Notes: generated by a model not told the origin, from the sequence alone. Counted from the first letter of the stretch, positions 7,523 through 15,851 are shown. The stretch: 20,276 bases of DNA from an uncultured Rhizobiaceae group bacterium (GCA_937951455.1 CALFBU010000296.1:1-20276), one strand, 5' to 3'. Numbers and translations are program-made.

Positions 7523-8816
7523 TATCGTATTAAGGTCACAAGAGTCGTTAATTTTAAAAAAGCGCTCTCCCGTGCGGCTCATTATTTCCCTTTCAGCTTT
7601 GCTGATATCTGTGATTTTCGTTCAAATTGGCACTGGGTCGCTTGGTCCTCTGGACGCTTTGTCTGGTTTGGCGCTTGGTTTCTCACCTACCGAGATTGGC
7701 TATCTGGGTTCGGCTCACTTCCTTGGATTCTTCATTGGATGTGTGCTTAGCCCTTATATTGTTATTCGCTCAGGGCACGCTCGCGCCTTTGCCGTGATGG
7801 CTGCGGTTTCCACGATTTCGATTATTCTTCATCCCGTAGTGCCAGAATCCTGGTTTTGGATGATCCTGCGGGTGATGACTGGCTTTGCCGTTGCTGGTGC
7901 TTACACGGTGATTGAAAGCTGGTTGCAGTCTAAACTGAATAATCAAAACCGTGGGACTGTTTTTTCGATTTACCGCATGGTTGATATGACTGGGACGCTG
8001 CTTTCGCAGCTTGTGATTGCGGGGCTTACCCCGGCACATTATGTTTCTTATAACCTGATTGCTGTAGTTGCCTGCATGGCGGTTATTCCCTTGGCACTAA
8101 CGCAGACAACCGTTCCTTCCTTGCCTAAGGCGCAAAAGTTTAAGCCGTTTTTCGTTTACACTTTGTCCCCGCTGGCAGCACTTGGTGTTATAGTTGTCGG
8201 AGTTACTAATTCATCCTTCAGGATGGTTGCGCCCGTTTATGCCTCTCAATCTGGACTTTCAAAAGACGGCATTGCGGTTTTTCTAGCACTAGCGATTGTC
8301 GGTGGCCTGGTTGCGCAATTGCCCGCGGGAATTATTGCAGACAGAATTTCCAGACGAGTCACGCTGATTGGTTTTAGTATTTTTTCAATTCTGGTCTGTG
8401 GCGCAATTTCAGTTGAACTTGTTGATGAAGTGGCCGGCGTACCGTTTGTTTATATCGGTAGCTTTCTGTTCGGCTTTGCAACCTTGCCGATTTATTCGAT
8501 CTGTGCCTCTCACGCGAGTGATTTTGCCAAGCAGGAAGACATGCTCGCCATGAGTGCTTCCCTGATTTTCTTTTATGCGGTGGGGTCGATTATGGCGCCT
8601 TCGTTTGCAGGTTATTTAATAGAAGAATATGGGCCAGGTGCCATGTTCAGTTTTATCATGGCAGCGCATATCGGTTTGCTTGGTTATACCGTTTGGCGTT
8701 ACATTGTTGGTCGTGTGGGCGGCAAACAACGTCCCTATAACTACATGCCACGCACCACGCTTTATATTGCGGACATCGTTCGTGGTCGTAGGCGTAATGG
8801 TGAACAGAAGAAATGA
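7509..8816 (+). CDS. MFS transporter, YcaD/YfkF-like
   Basis: A major facilitator superfamily permease with twelve predicted membrane segments in two halves. The loop between segments 2 and 3 carries a shortened MFS motif (SPYIVIRSGHARAFA), and the corresponding loop in the second half is PAGIIADRISRRV. ESWLQSKLNNQNRGTVFSIYRMVD resembles the YcaD/YfkF group, whose substrates are mostly unknown. The coordinates give the outermost frame, starting at TTG 7509. That start lies inside a terminator-like hairpin and has no ribosome site. The first hydrophobic segment begins near residue 24, so initiation further in, for example GTG 7572 or the AAGAG-preceded region near 7551, is plausible. The stop overlaps the next gene as ATGA, so the two are translationally coupled. 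Confidence 0.87.
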   Translation: MHGGFIVLRSQESLILKKRSPVRLIISLSALLISVIFVQIGTGSLGPLDALSGLALGFSPTEIGYLGSAHFLGFFIGCVLSPYIVIRSGHARAFAVMAAVSTISIILHPVVPESWFWMILRVMTGFAVAGAYTVIESWLQSKLNNQNRGTVFSIYRMVDMTGTLLSQLVIAGLTPAHYVSYNLIAVVACMAVIPLALTQTTVPSLPKAQKFKPFFVYTLSPLAALGVIVVGVTNSSFRMVAPVYASQSGLSKDGIAVFLALAIVGGLVAQLPAGIIADRISRRVTLIGFSIFSILVCGAISVELVDEVAGVPFVYIGSFLFGFATLPIYSICASHASDFAKQEDMLAMSASLIFFYAVGSIMAPSFAGYLIEEYGPGAMFSFIMAAHIGLLGYTVWRYIVGRVGGKQRPYNYMPRTTLYIADIVRGRRRNGEQKK

Positions 8817-9562
8817 TATTTGGTCTGGAAATTGTTGCGTTTTTATCGGTCTTTGCAATTTTTCTAATTGCAGGAACCGTAAAAGGTGTTTTGGGCTTCG
8901 GGTTACCGCTCATAACAATGTCATTATTGCCGTTTGTTATTCCTGTTGAATTGGCAATTGTACTTTCAGCCCTCGTTCAACCTGCTACCAACATAGGCCA
9001 ATTGATTTCAACGGGTGGTGCAAGGCAAGCATTTAATTCTACATGGACAACACTTTTGGCGCTTATACCAAGCGTTGCTCTCGGGGCGTGGTTCTTGTCT
9101 GAACTGGAAGGCAACTCGCATCTGTTTATTTTGGGTCTCACTTTGATAGGGTTTGCAGTGCACAGTCTTTCCGGCTTTGTTTTTAGAATTGCCAAAGAGC
9201 GTCAAAATATAGTGGGAGGCATAACGGGATTTGTAGCTGGTATAGTAGGCATGCTCACATCAATCAATGGCATGTTTTTCATCATGTATCTGGTTGGCAT
9301 AGGCGCTCAGAGAAATGAATTTCGCGCCGCAATTGCTCTATTGTTCATCGTCTCTGGCGTTTTGATCAATTCAGGCTTTTGGTTTGCAGGTCTTCTCAAT
9401 CAGAACAATATTATTCTTGGCGTATTGGTTCTTGTTCCATGCTTTACGGGCATGTGGGTAGGGAACAGAATCGGCAATCGTATTCCTAACGAAGTGTTTC
9501 GGAAGATGATTTTATATGCGCTTTTGGTCATTGGGTGCGTGTTTATCTGGCGTGGGCTCTAA
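8813..9562 (+). CDS. TSUP (TauE/SafE) family membrane transporter
   Basis: A 249-residue membrane protein with about eight hydrophobic segments. It fits the TauE/SafE (TSUP) family, which moves sulfite, sulfoacetate and other organosulfur or carboxylate anions. The first segment holds the family motif GTVKGVLGFGLPLI, and the pseudo-repeat in the second half reads GGITGFVAGIVGMLTSINGMFF. ATG 8813 overlaps the MFS stop by four bases (ATGA), so both are expected from one transcript. The paired exporter-like genes suggest a shared task, but no catabolic gene beside them names the anion. The stop overlaps that of the convergent flavin reductase gene. Confidence 0.9.
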   Translation: MIFGLEIVAFLSVFAIFLIAGTVKGVLGFGLPLITMSLLPFVIPVELAIVLSALVQPATNIGQLISTGGARQAFNSTWTTLLALIPSVALGAWFLSELEGNSHLFILGLTLIGFAVHSLSGFVFRIAKERQNIVGGITGFVAGIVGMLTSINGMFFIMYLVGIGAQRNEFRAAIALLFIVSGVLINSGFWFAGLLNQNNIILGVLVLVPCFTGMWVGNRIGNRIPNEVFRKMILYALLVIGCVFIWRGL

Positions 9563-10077
9563 CCTTCAAGGTCTGAAATGCGTTTGAACTTGCGATCCAT
9601 ATATATCAGCGGTGTAAAATTACCGGCATGCGTTTCAATGACACGACCAAGACAAATGACGTGACTGCCAGAGGTCACCATTTCATCCAGTTTGCAAATA
9701 AAGGCTGTTGCTCCTGAAATGACGGGGGAAGGGCCTTTTGAGGCTGTAACATCAATGCCATCAAATCGATCAGGAAATTCCTCGTCGTGAAATCCTGCGA
9801 AGCGTTCTGCAATGTGTTTCGCGCCCTCTGGCAAGACATTGACGCAAAAGTCTGCGTTGTCCCTGATTTTTTCCAGTGTGTTACTTTCAGCATTTAGGCA
9901 TACCAAAACCATTGGTGGGTCTGCGGAAACGGATGAAAACGCGCTTACGGTTGCACCAGAAATGCCAGCTTTGCCATCCGTTGTGACAACGGTGACGCTG
10001 TTTGCTACATATCGCATTCCTGCCAGAAAATCTTCGCGTAGATCACTTGTATCAGTCGTTTTGGATGTAGTATTCAT
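9559..10077 (-). CDS. Flavin reductase-family protein (HpaC/RutF-like)
   Basis: A 172-residue protein of the split-barrel flavin reductase family, which reduces FMN or FAD with NAD(P)H for a partner monooxygenase. Typical segments are FLAGMRYVANSVTVVTT near the N terminus, SAFSSVSADPPMVLVCLN for flavin binding (about residues 45-62), FCVNVL, and GSHVICLGRVIE in the C-terminal part. Length is normal. ATG 10077 has AAGGGA about five bases upstream. No flavin-dependent monooxygenase is encoded beside it in this window, so the partner is unknown. Its last codons overlap those of the convergent TSUP gene by four bases with no terminator between. Confidence 0.9.
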   Translation of the reverse strand: MNTTSKTTDTSDLREDFLAGMRYVANSVTVVTTDGKAGISGATVSAFSSVSADPPMVLVCLNAESNTLEKIRDNADFCVNVLPEGAKHIAERFAGFHDEEFPDRFDGIDVTASKGPSPVISGATAFICKLDEMVTSGSHVICLGRVIETHAGNFTPLIYMDRKFKRISDLEG

Positions 10078-10269
10078 TGTGTCCCTTGAGGGCTTTTTTT
10101 ACATGAAGGCATTACATAGCTTTTTTGAATAAAATTGCGAATGAAAAGTTGGTATTTGACGTATAAATTCAAAGTAGTGATGTTGCTGGTTGCTCGGCAG
10201 TGATTAACAGTTTACGTTTGATTTAATTTTTGAAGCTTGAAATTTTGATTCACGAAAAGGTTGTAAAGT

Positions 10270-10716
10270 ATGGAATTACAGGACGAAATTCGCATTGAAG
10301 CGCCGCGAAGCAAGGTTTACGAAGGGCTTAACGATCCCGAGATTTTACAAGAGTGCATTCCAGGCTGTGAAGAACTCGTCAAACATTCAGATACTGAACT
10401 TGAAGCCATGGTCGTTTTGAAGATTGGTCCCGTGAAGGCCAAGTTTAGTGGTAATGTTACACTCGATCCTATTAATCCACCTGAAAAATTTGCGCTTAAT
10501 GGCGAAGGCAGTGGTGGTATTGCCGGTTTTGCCAAAGGAGGGGCCGAGGTAGAACTAATAGAAGATGGCGATGAGACCATCCTTCGTTATACTGCGAAGG
10601 CCGATGTGGGCGGTAAAATTGCGCAATTGGGTAGCCGTCTTGTCACCAGCACCTCAAAAAAACTTGCAGGCAAGTTTTTCGAACGTTTTGCAGAAGTCAT
10701 CAACGAACAGTCGTAG
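10270..10716 (+). CDS. coxG: CoxG-like SRPBCC protein (CO dehydrogenase subunit G family)
   Basis: A 148-residue SRPBCC-fold protein of the CoxG family. It opens with the typical MELQDEIRIEAPRSKVYEGLNDPEIL and continues with IPGCEEL, VKIGPVKAKFSG-like and KADVGGKIAQLGSR segments. The family's C-terminal membrane-anchoring tail, seen in the longest members, is absent; short versions are common. CoxG proteins take part in recruiting or assembling molybdenum hydroxylases such as CO dehydrogenase, and newer work ties some to quinone delivery. No coxM, coxS or coxL gene is in the window. An AAAGG site lies about nine bases before ATG 10270. It is followed after 20 bp by a TspO gene on the same strand. 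Confidence 0.9.
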   Translation: MELQDEIRIEAPRSKVYEGLNDPEILQECIPGCEELVKHSDTELEAMVVLKIGPVKAKFSGNVTLDPINPPEKFALNGEGSGGIAGFAKGGAEVELIEDGDETILRYTAKADVGGKIAQLGSRLVTSTSKKLAGKFFERFAEVINEQS

Positions 10717-10736
10717 TTTTAAAAGGACATGGACTA

Positions 10737-11189
10737 ATGTTATCTGGAATTATCATTGCCGGACTGGTTTTTGCTGCTGCTGCTACTGGTGGCATTTTCA
10801 AACCCGGTGAATGGTATGATGGATTAAACAAGCCGTGGTGGACACCGCCTGGTTGGGCTTTTCCTGTTGTCTGGACGATCCTTTATTGCATGATTGCTTA
10901 TGCAGGATGGCTGGTTTGGGGGCTGGGCGCTGTGCTTTCAATCGTGTTTTGGGGTGCGCAGCTTGTGATCAACGGTCTTTGGTCTTATTTCTTTTTTGGC
11001 GCCAAAGACATGCGCAAGGCGTTGGTTGATGTTGTGCTTTTGTGGGCGCTTATTGCTGCCTTCATCATCGTGACTTATCCTGTCTCACAATTGGCTGCCT
11101 TCTTGTTTATGCCTTATCTATTGTGGGTCAGCATTGCTGCTTTCCTAAATTTCAGAATGATACAGCTTAATCCAAATGAAGTAGGTTAA
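10737..11189 (+). CDS. tspO: TspO/MBR-family tryptophan-rich sensory protein
   Basis: A 150-residue membrane protein with the five-helix TspO/MBR fold. It is rich in tryptophan, with the characteristic KPWWTPPGWAFPVVWTILY region after the first helix and FWGAQLVINGLWSYFFF in the middle. TspO proteins bind tetrapyrroles and lipids and tune stress or pigment responses in several alphaproteobacteria. ATG 10737 has AGGA nine bases upstream. The 20-bp gap to the CoxG-like gene suggests cotranscription. It ends only two bases from the stop of the convergent tupA, with no terminator visible between them. Confidence 0.93.
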   Translation: MLSGIIIAGLVFAAAATGGIFKPGEWYDGLNKPWWTPPGWAFPVVWTILYCMIAYAGWLVWGLGAVLSIVFWGAQLVINGLWSYFFFGAKDMRKALVDVVLLWALIAAFIIVTYPVSQLAAFLFMPYLLWVSIAAFLNFRMIQLNPNEVG

Positions 11190-11191
11190 AT

Positions 11192-12001
11192 TTAATCTTC
11201 AGCTTTTGCATTTGGGGTGAAGAGGGTTTCATCACCAATCTTATAGGCTCCGATGAGCGCCTGTGCTTTTTCACTCGTCAACCATGTTTCAAGCCTCTTT
11301 GCCTGTTCAAATTTAACATGTGGATGTTTCCGCGGATCTACAGGCAAATAAGCATATTGGTTGAAGAGAATAGGGTCGCCTTCAAATAAAAGCTTGAGGT
11401 TTCCTTTATTGCCAAATTTGAGCCAGCTTGCGCGGTCTGACATAACATAAGCATCCATCCCGCTTGCCGTATTGAGCGTCGCGCCCATGCCTGAACCAAC
11501 TTCGCGATACCAGTTTGCACTGAAGTCCTTAGAGCTTTCGCCAGCTTTTTCCCAAAGCGCAATTTCCTTTCGGTGTGTGCCGCTATCATCACCACGACTG
11601 ACAAAGATTGATTTGGCTTCTCTAATTTTCTTGAGAGCCTCGGCGACGTTTATTGATTGAGAAATGCCAGCAGGATCATTTGACGGCCCAATCAAGACAA
11701 AATCATTATACATGATTTCTCTTCTATGCGCGCCAAAACCTTCCGCTACAAAGTCTTCTTCCGCCGCTTTGGAATGCACCAGAATGGCATCGACATCTCC
11801 AGACCTACCCAGTCTCAGCGCCTGGCCTGTGCCAACGACAAGCAGTTGAACTTCCAGATTCAGATCCTTTTTGATTTCCGGAATTAAAATATCCGATAGG
11901 CCTGAATTGTTAAACGAGGTGGTAACAGCAAGTTTCATTTCAGCTGCATTTGCTGAAATCGTGAAGAGTATAAGTATTAGAATTGAGAACAGATGTTTCA
12001 T
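11192..12001 (-). CDS. tupA: Tungstate-type ABC transporter substrate-binding protein TupA
   Basis: Periplasmic oxyanion receptor, 269 residues. A signal peptide spans residues 1-19 or 1-20 (MKHLFSILILILFTISANA). The mature protein begins with AVTTSFNNSGL, the TTS ligand motif of tungstate binders, and later has SRGDDSGTHRKE, the second conserved oxyanion-contact motif of TupA. These separate it from ModA-type molybdate binders. The ATG overlaps the stop of tupC (ATGA). Gene order tupB-tupC-tupA on one transcript is complete for an importer. Specificity for tungstate over molybdate is inferred from the motifs and is good but not absolute. Confidence 0.9.
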   Translation of the reverse strand: MKHLFSILILILFTISANAAEMKLAVTTSFNNSGLSDILIPEIKKDLNLEVQLLVVGTGQALRLGRSGDVDAILVHSKAAEEDFVAEGFGAHRREIMYNDFVLIGPSNDPAGISQSINVAEALKKIREAKSIFVSRGDDSGTHRKEIALWEKAGESSKDFSANWYREVGSGMGATLNTASGMDAYVMSDRASWLKFGNKGNLKLLFEGDPILFNQYAYLPVDPRKHPHVKFEQAKRLETWLTSEKAQALIGAYKIGDETLFTPNAKAED

Positions 12002-12714
12002 TCCAGAATATCTCCATCGATGAATGCTCGCGCTTCTTTTGTTTGAGGCTTTTTGAAAAACTGCTTTGCGTTTGAGGTTTCCAGAATATTGCCTCGGTAT
12101 ATAAACATCACATCCTCAGCAAGCCGTTTGCCTTGACCGATGTTATGCGTTGTCATGATGATACGTGTGCCCGCTTTGTGCGTTTCCTGGAGTAGGGCTT
12201 CTATTTCCCGCGTCGCGCTGCCGTCAAGATTTGCAGTTGGTTCATCCAGAAACAGAAGCTGCGGTTTGGTGGCCAAGGCACGTGCGATGGCGAGCTTTTG
12301 TTTTTCGCCGCCTGACAAAAATCTTGCGTTGATATCGGTAGACTTTTCAAGATTGATTTTGCCAATCCATTCTTTAGCAATTTTGAGCGCTTCATCCTTT
12401 GGAATATTTCTCAATATCAAGGGATAAATAATGTTTTCAATCGCGGTTCTTCTCAGCATGATAGGCGTTTGAAAAACAAACGACTGATGAAGCTGTGCGG
12501 TTTCTGTTGATCCGTTCCAGTCTAGTGATCCACCACGTGGATTTTCCAGCCCGTGCAACAAGCGCAATAGGCTGGTTTTGCCAGAGCCGTTTGGTCCCAT
12601 GATGATGGTGAAACCCTTAGGCGATATATCGAGGTTTATCGGCCCGACAATGCGGTTGCCTCGTTTCTCAACGCGTGCATTTTCGACTTTAAGAGGCAGG
12701 ATTGAGCTTACCAA
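11998..12714 (-). CDS. tupC: Tungstate-type ABC transporter ATP-binding protein TupC
   Basis: An ABC ATPase of 238 residues that powers the oxyanion importer. Walker A is GPNGSGKTS (residues 40-48). The Q-loop lies in FVFQTP, the signature is LSGGEKQK, Walker B is LLFLDEPTANLD and the switch histidine is in TTHN. All are intact. The start is TTG 12714, chosen because AGAGGG lies seven bases upstream and the frame overlaps the end of tupB by seven bases, indicating coupled translation. Its own stop overlaps the tupA start. A C-terminal regulatory (TOBE) domain is absent, as is usual for TupC. Confidence 0.93.
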   Translation of the reverse strand: MVSSILPLKVENARVEKRGNRIVGPINLDISPKGFTIIMGPNGSGKTSLLRLLHGLENPRGGSLDWNGSTETAQLHQSFVFQTPIMLRRTAIENIIYPLILRNIPKDEALKIAKEWIGKINLEKSTDINARFLSGGEKQKLAIARALATKPQLLFLDEPTANLDGSATREIEALLQETHKAGTRIIMTTHNIGQGKRLAEDVMFIYRGNILETSNAKQFFKKPQTKEARAFIDGDILE

Positions 12715-13412
12715 TTACTTGCCCTCTCAGTTTTGGAAATCGAGTGTATTGCTAGGTTCACAAGTATCGCCAAGGCAATCAGGATGAAACCAAGAGCCAA
12801 GGCGAAGGCAAATTCACCTTTGCCTGTTTCGAGTGCGATGGCCGTTGTTAAAACGCGCGTCAGATGATCGATATTTCCGCCCACAATCATGATTGCGCCA
12901 ACCTCACCAATTGCGCGACCAAAGCCCGCCAAAGATGCAGTAAGAAGTGAGCGCCTCGCGTCTTTTATCAAGGTCAACATGCGCTGCCATTTTGTTGTGT
13001 TAAGCGAGATTAACAGGTCATGATATTCCGCCCATAAATCGCGTATGGCCTGATGCGATATGGATGCGATCAAGGGCGTGATGATGATGACTTGTGCGAT
13101 CACCATGGCGGTTGGCGTGAAGAGCAAATTCAAGACACCGAACGGCCCTGATCGGGACAGCATAATGTAGACAATCAAGCCAACAACCACAGGCGGAAGC
13201 CCCATCAGGGCATTTAGTATTGCAATGGTAATTCGCCTGAAACGAAAACGGTTGACTGCCAGCCAAGCGCCCAATGGCATGCCGATAAGTGATGCTATAA
13301 TGACAGCGGTTAGGGTGACTTGTAGCGAAAGCAGAATGATTTCGAATAGATCAGCGTCCAGTGAAAAGATAAGCCTGAATGCGGCGAGCATTCCTTCGAC
13401 AATATCAGACAT
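12708..13412 (-). CDS. tupB: Tungstate-type ABC transporter permease TupB
   Basis: An inner-membrane permease of 234 residues with about five to six hydrophobic segments and the binding-protein-dependent transport fold. The coupling region contains the EAA-like stretch DLLISLNTTKWQR...ARRSLLTASLAGFGRAIGEVGAIMIVGGN, where GFGRAIGEVGA matches tungstate and molybdate permeases. It is the first gene of the tupBCA run and overlaps tupC by seven bases. ATG 13412 has only a weak purine-rich stretch upstream. The 90 bp before it separate it from the end of the GntR gene on the same strand and would have to contain its promoter unless it is read from gntR. Confidence 0.92.
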   Translation of the reverse strand: MSDIVEGMLAAFRLIFSLDADLFEIILLSLQVTLTAVIIASLIGMPLGAWLAVNRFRFRRITIAILNALMGLPPVVVGLIVYIMLSRSGPFGVLNLLFTPTAMVIAQVIIITPLIASISHQAIRDLWAEYHDLLISLNTTKWQRMLTLIKDARRSLLTASLAGFGRAIGEVGAIMIVGGNIDHLTRVLTTAIALETGKGEFAFALALGFILIALAILVNLAIHSISKTERASNW

Positions 13413-13502
13413 TGATTAAACTACTTTCCCGCTTGGCCATTTGGTCATATTTGTCTGTAGCAGGCTTGGTAGTCTTTTCACAAGCAGGATTTGCTCTGTG
13501 TG

Positions 13503-14288
13503 TTATACCGCGCGCTGTTCCAAACGTTGCAGACTTACCGCTTGTCTCTGTTTTTCTTGTTTCAAATCGCTCGTAATATTTTGAATATAAGTAATGTGCG
13601 CTTTTGCTTCTTCGGCTGCTTTTTGACTGTCGCCAGAAATGATTGCTTTACAGATGGTACGGTGTTGCTCAAGCAGTATTTGCCGGCTTCCGGTTTTTGC
13701 GTAAATGACCTTTCGATTGAAGAATACATCATCAGAGAAAAGCGCGTAACAAGATCTTAGCGTGTGAATTAAAATGACGTTATGGGTGCATTCGCCAATG
13801 GCGCTGTGAAATTCCACATCCACCTTGGCTTCTGCCTCCGGATTTTCTTCGGTGTGCGCTTTTTCCATCGCTTGCATGATGTTTTTCAGAAGTTCTTTAT
13901 CGGCAGTGGTTGCGCGTTCTGCTGCCATGGAAGCGGTTAGACCTTCAATTTCTTTTCGATATTCAAGGTAATCAGCTTTTGCTTTTGTGTTTCTGCCGAT
14001 CAGTTCGACGACCGGTTCTGCAAAGATGGTTCCAATAATGTCGGCAATATAGGCGCCACCACCGTGTTTGATTGTAATCAACCCACGACTTTCCAGCGAG
14101 GCGAGGGCTTTTCTTAATATGGGCCTTGAGACATCTATGGTCTTGGAAAGTTCGCGCTCGCTCGGCAGTTTGTCACCCACGCGTAAAACGCCTTCGAGAA
14201 TAAGGGTCTCTATTTGCATCTCTACTTCCTGTGAGATGCGACTTTGCTCAATCGGTGCAAATATCTTTTCCACTTTGTTGAAAGTCAT
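13503..14288 (-). CDS. GntR-family regulator with FCD domain, likely controls glcDEF cluster
   Basis: A transcription factor of about 261 residues. An N-terminal winged helix (about 12-80) holds GDKLPSERELSKTIDVSRPILRKALASLESRGLI. The all-helical FCD ligand domain has metal-binding candidates Asp and His in VDVEFHSAIG, His in LEQHRTI and His in EAKAHI. This class includes GlcC, LldR and PdhR, which sense 2-hydroxy and 2-oxo acids. The frame can extend to TTG 14342, but that codon sits inside a palindrome. ATG 14288 is preferred because the family-like sequence begins there and AAAAGG lies 12 bases upstream; ATG 14309 is possible. It is divergent from glcD, and the shared gap holds a perfect inverted repeat. 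Confidence 0.9.
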   Translation of the reverse strand: MTFNKVEKIFAPIEQSRISQEVEMQIETLILEGVLRVGDKLPSERELSKTIDVSRPILRKALASLESRGLITIKHGGGAYIADIIGTIFAEPVVELIGRNTKAKADYLEYRKEIEGLTASMAAERATTADKELLKNIMQAMEKAHTEENPEAEAKVDVEFHSAIGECTHNVILIHTLRSCYALFSDDVFFNRKVIYAKTGSRQILLEQHRTICKAIISGDSQKAAEEAKAHITYIQNITSDLKQEKQRQAVSLQRLEQRAV

Positions 14289-14317
14289 TTTCAAATATGG
14301 CCTTTTCATTGCCGAAA

Positions 14318-14346
14318 TAAATTGGTAACAATATTTTACCAATTTA
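14318..14346. promoter_or_regulatory. Perfect 11-bp inverted repeat, candidate GntR/FCD operator
   Basis: TAAATTGGTAA (14318-14328) and TTACCAATTTA (14336-14346) are exact reverse complements around a seven-base spacer. The TTGGT...ACCAA core is like half-sites known for FCD regulators such as PdhR and LldR, though the spacing between the cores is longer here. It lies directly between the start of the regulator gene and the ribosome site of glcD (GGAG, 14348-14351), so a bound protein could control both. The repeat is seen; binding is inferred. Confidence 0.7.
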
Positions 14347-14357
14347 CGGAGATGTCA

Positions 14358-15845
14358 ATGTCTAGTGTCGAAATGTCAGATGCGATTTCAACTGGAATTC
14401 AAATGCCAAAGCCCGATCAGGCTATTCTTGCAAGACGCGCTGAGATTGTAGCTGCGCTCAAAGCAATCGTACCGGGCGAGGGGGTTGTGGATGATCCCAC
14501 GGAAATGCGCCCGTTTGAGACGGACGGTTTTCTAGCCTATCGTTTCATGCCGCTTGCAGTGGTTTTGCCTGAAACAACTGAGCAGATTTCTGCTGTCTTG
14601 CGATATTTGGCCGAGGCGGGCGTTCCGGTCATTCCACGTGGCGCGGGGACTTCGCTATCTGGCGGTGCTATTCCACAAGAAGATGCCGTGATTGTAGGCT
14701 TGTCCCGCATGATCAAAATTCTGGATACGGATTACGAAAATCGCACTTTAACGGTTCAGGCAGGGGCAACCAATCTTTCGATTTCAGATGCTGTATCCGC
14801 AGATGGTTTCTTCTATGCGCCTGATCCTTCCTCGCAGCTTGCCTGTTCAATCGGTGGTAACATCGGTATGAACTCTGGCGGAGCGCATTGTCTAAAGTAC
14901 GGTGTAACGACCAATAATCTGCTGGGCGTCAAGATGGTGTTGGTCGATGGCACAGTCGTTGATCTGGGTGGTGAACATCTTGATGCAGCAGGTCTTGATT
15001 TGCTTGGCGTCATTTGTGGTTCTGAAGGGCAGCTTGGCATTGTGACAGAAGCAACGGTTCGTCTGATTGCAAAGCCTGAAGGCGCGAGACCTGTGATGTT
15101 TGGTTTCGATACATCAGAAGACGCAGGTGCTTGTGTGGCCGATATTATCGGAACAGGCATTGTTCCAGTTGCGATTGAATTTATGGACAAGCCCGCAATT
15201 GATATTTGTGAAGCCTTTGCCAAGGCTGGTTATCCAATGGACGTCAACGCGCTTTTGATTGTGGAAGTTGAAGGCTCGGATGAAGAAATGGACGATATGC
15301 TGGCGCGTATTGTGACGATTGCAAAACGCCACAAGGTAAAGGTGGTCAAGGAAAGTCAGTCGGCTACAGAAGCTGCGCTTATTTGGAAAGGGCGCAAGTC
15401 TGCTTTCGGTGCAACAGGTCGGATTGCAGATTACATCTGCATGGATGGCACAGTACCGCTAGGACAGTTGCCTTACGTTTTGAAAGAGACAGCGCGTATT
15501 GTTGATGAGTACGGTCTGCGCGTTGCGAATGTTTTCCATGCAGGTGATGGCAATATGCACCCGCTCATTCTTTATAACATCAATGATCCGGTTGAAGCCC
15601 AAAAAGCTGAGGATTGCGGTATGGATCTGCTCAGACTTTGTGTAGATGCAGGTGGGTGCTTAACCGGTGAGCATGGCGTTGGTATCGAAAAGCGTGATTT
15701 GATGCTTTATCAATATACCCAGGAAGACCTCGATCAGCAGATGGCGGTTCGTGCGGCGTTTGACCCTGAATGGATATTAAACCCGTCAAAAGTTTTTCCG
15801 TTTGAAGCGCGTGGTAACGAACGCCCATCTATTGCAGCTGAGTAG
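14358..15845 (+). CDS. glcD: Glycolate oxidase subunit GlcD (FAD-linked 2-hydroxy acid oxidase)
   Basis: Catalytic FAD subunit, 495 residues, matching the usual GlcD length. The N-terminal FAD-binding (PCMH) domain has PRGAGTSLSGG starting at Pro93 and CSIGGNIGMNSGG. The C-terminal FAD-oxidase domain has HAGDGNMH with His394 and His401, and GEHGVG with His439, which are conserved in the D-lactate/glycolate group and contact metal and substrate. The frame is open further upstream, but ATG 14358 is chosen because GGAG lies six bases before it and upstream sequence overlaps the operator and the divergent gene. It is the first gene of glcDEF. The enzyme oxidises glycolate to glyoxylate, and relatives also use D-lactate. 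Confidence 0.95.
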   Translation: MSSVEMSDAISTGIQMPKPDQAILARRAEIVAALKAIVPGEGVVDDPTEMRPFETDGFLAYRFMPLAVVLPETTEQISAVLRYLAEAGVPVIPRGAGTSLSGGAIPQEDAVIVGLSRMIKILDTDYENRTLTVQAGATNLSISDAVSADGFFYAPDPSSQLACSIGGNIGMNSGGAHCLKYGVTTNNLLGVKMVLVDGTVVDLGGEHLDAAGLDLLGVICGSEGQLGIVTEATVRLIAKPEGARPVMFGFDTSEDAGACVADIIGTGIVPVAIEFMDKPAIDICEAFAKAGYPMDVNALLIVEVEGSDEEMDDMLARIVTIAKRHKVKVVKESQSATEAALIWKGRKSAFGATGRIADYICMDGTVPLGQLPYVLKETARIVDEYGLRVANVFHAGDGNMHPLILYNINDPVEAQKAEDCGMDLLRLCVDAGGCLTGEHGVGIEKRDLMLYQYTQEDLDQQMAVRAAFDPEWILNPSKVFPFEARGNERPSIAAE

Positions 15846-15851
15846 ATTATC

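Noticed and set aside
10081..10098. CCCTTGAGGG followed by seven T, resembling a small terminator on the plus strand.
   Set aside because: The arms leave only a two-base loop, and no plus-strand gene ends upstream; the AAGGGA half is the ribosome site of the flavin reductase gene.
10155..10185. TTGACG and TATAAA elements that might form a promoter for coxG.
   Set aside because: They overlap with wrong spacing; no -35/-10 pair with about 17 bp spacing was convincing.
13413..13502. Imperfect palindrome TGGCCA-TT-TGGTCA upstream of tupB.
   Set aside because: One mismatch, short arms and no known match to a tungstate regulator site; too likely by chance.
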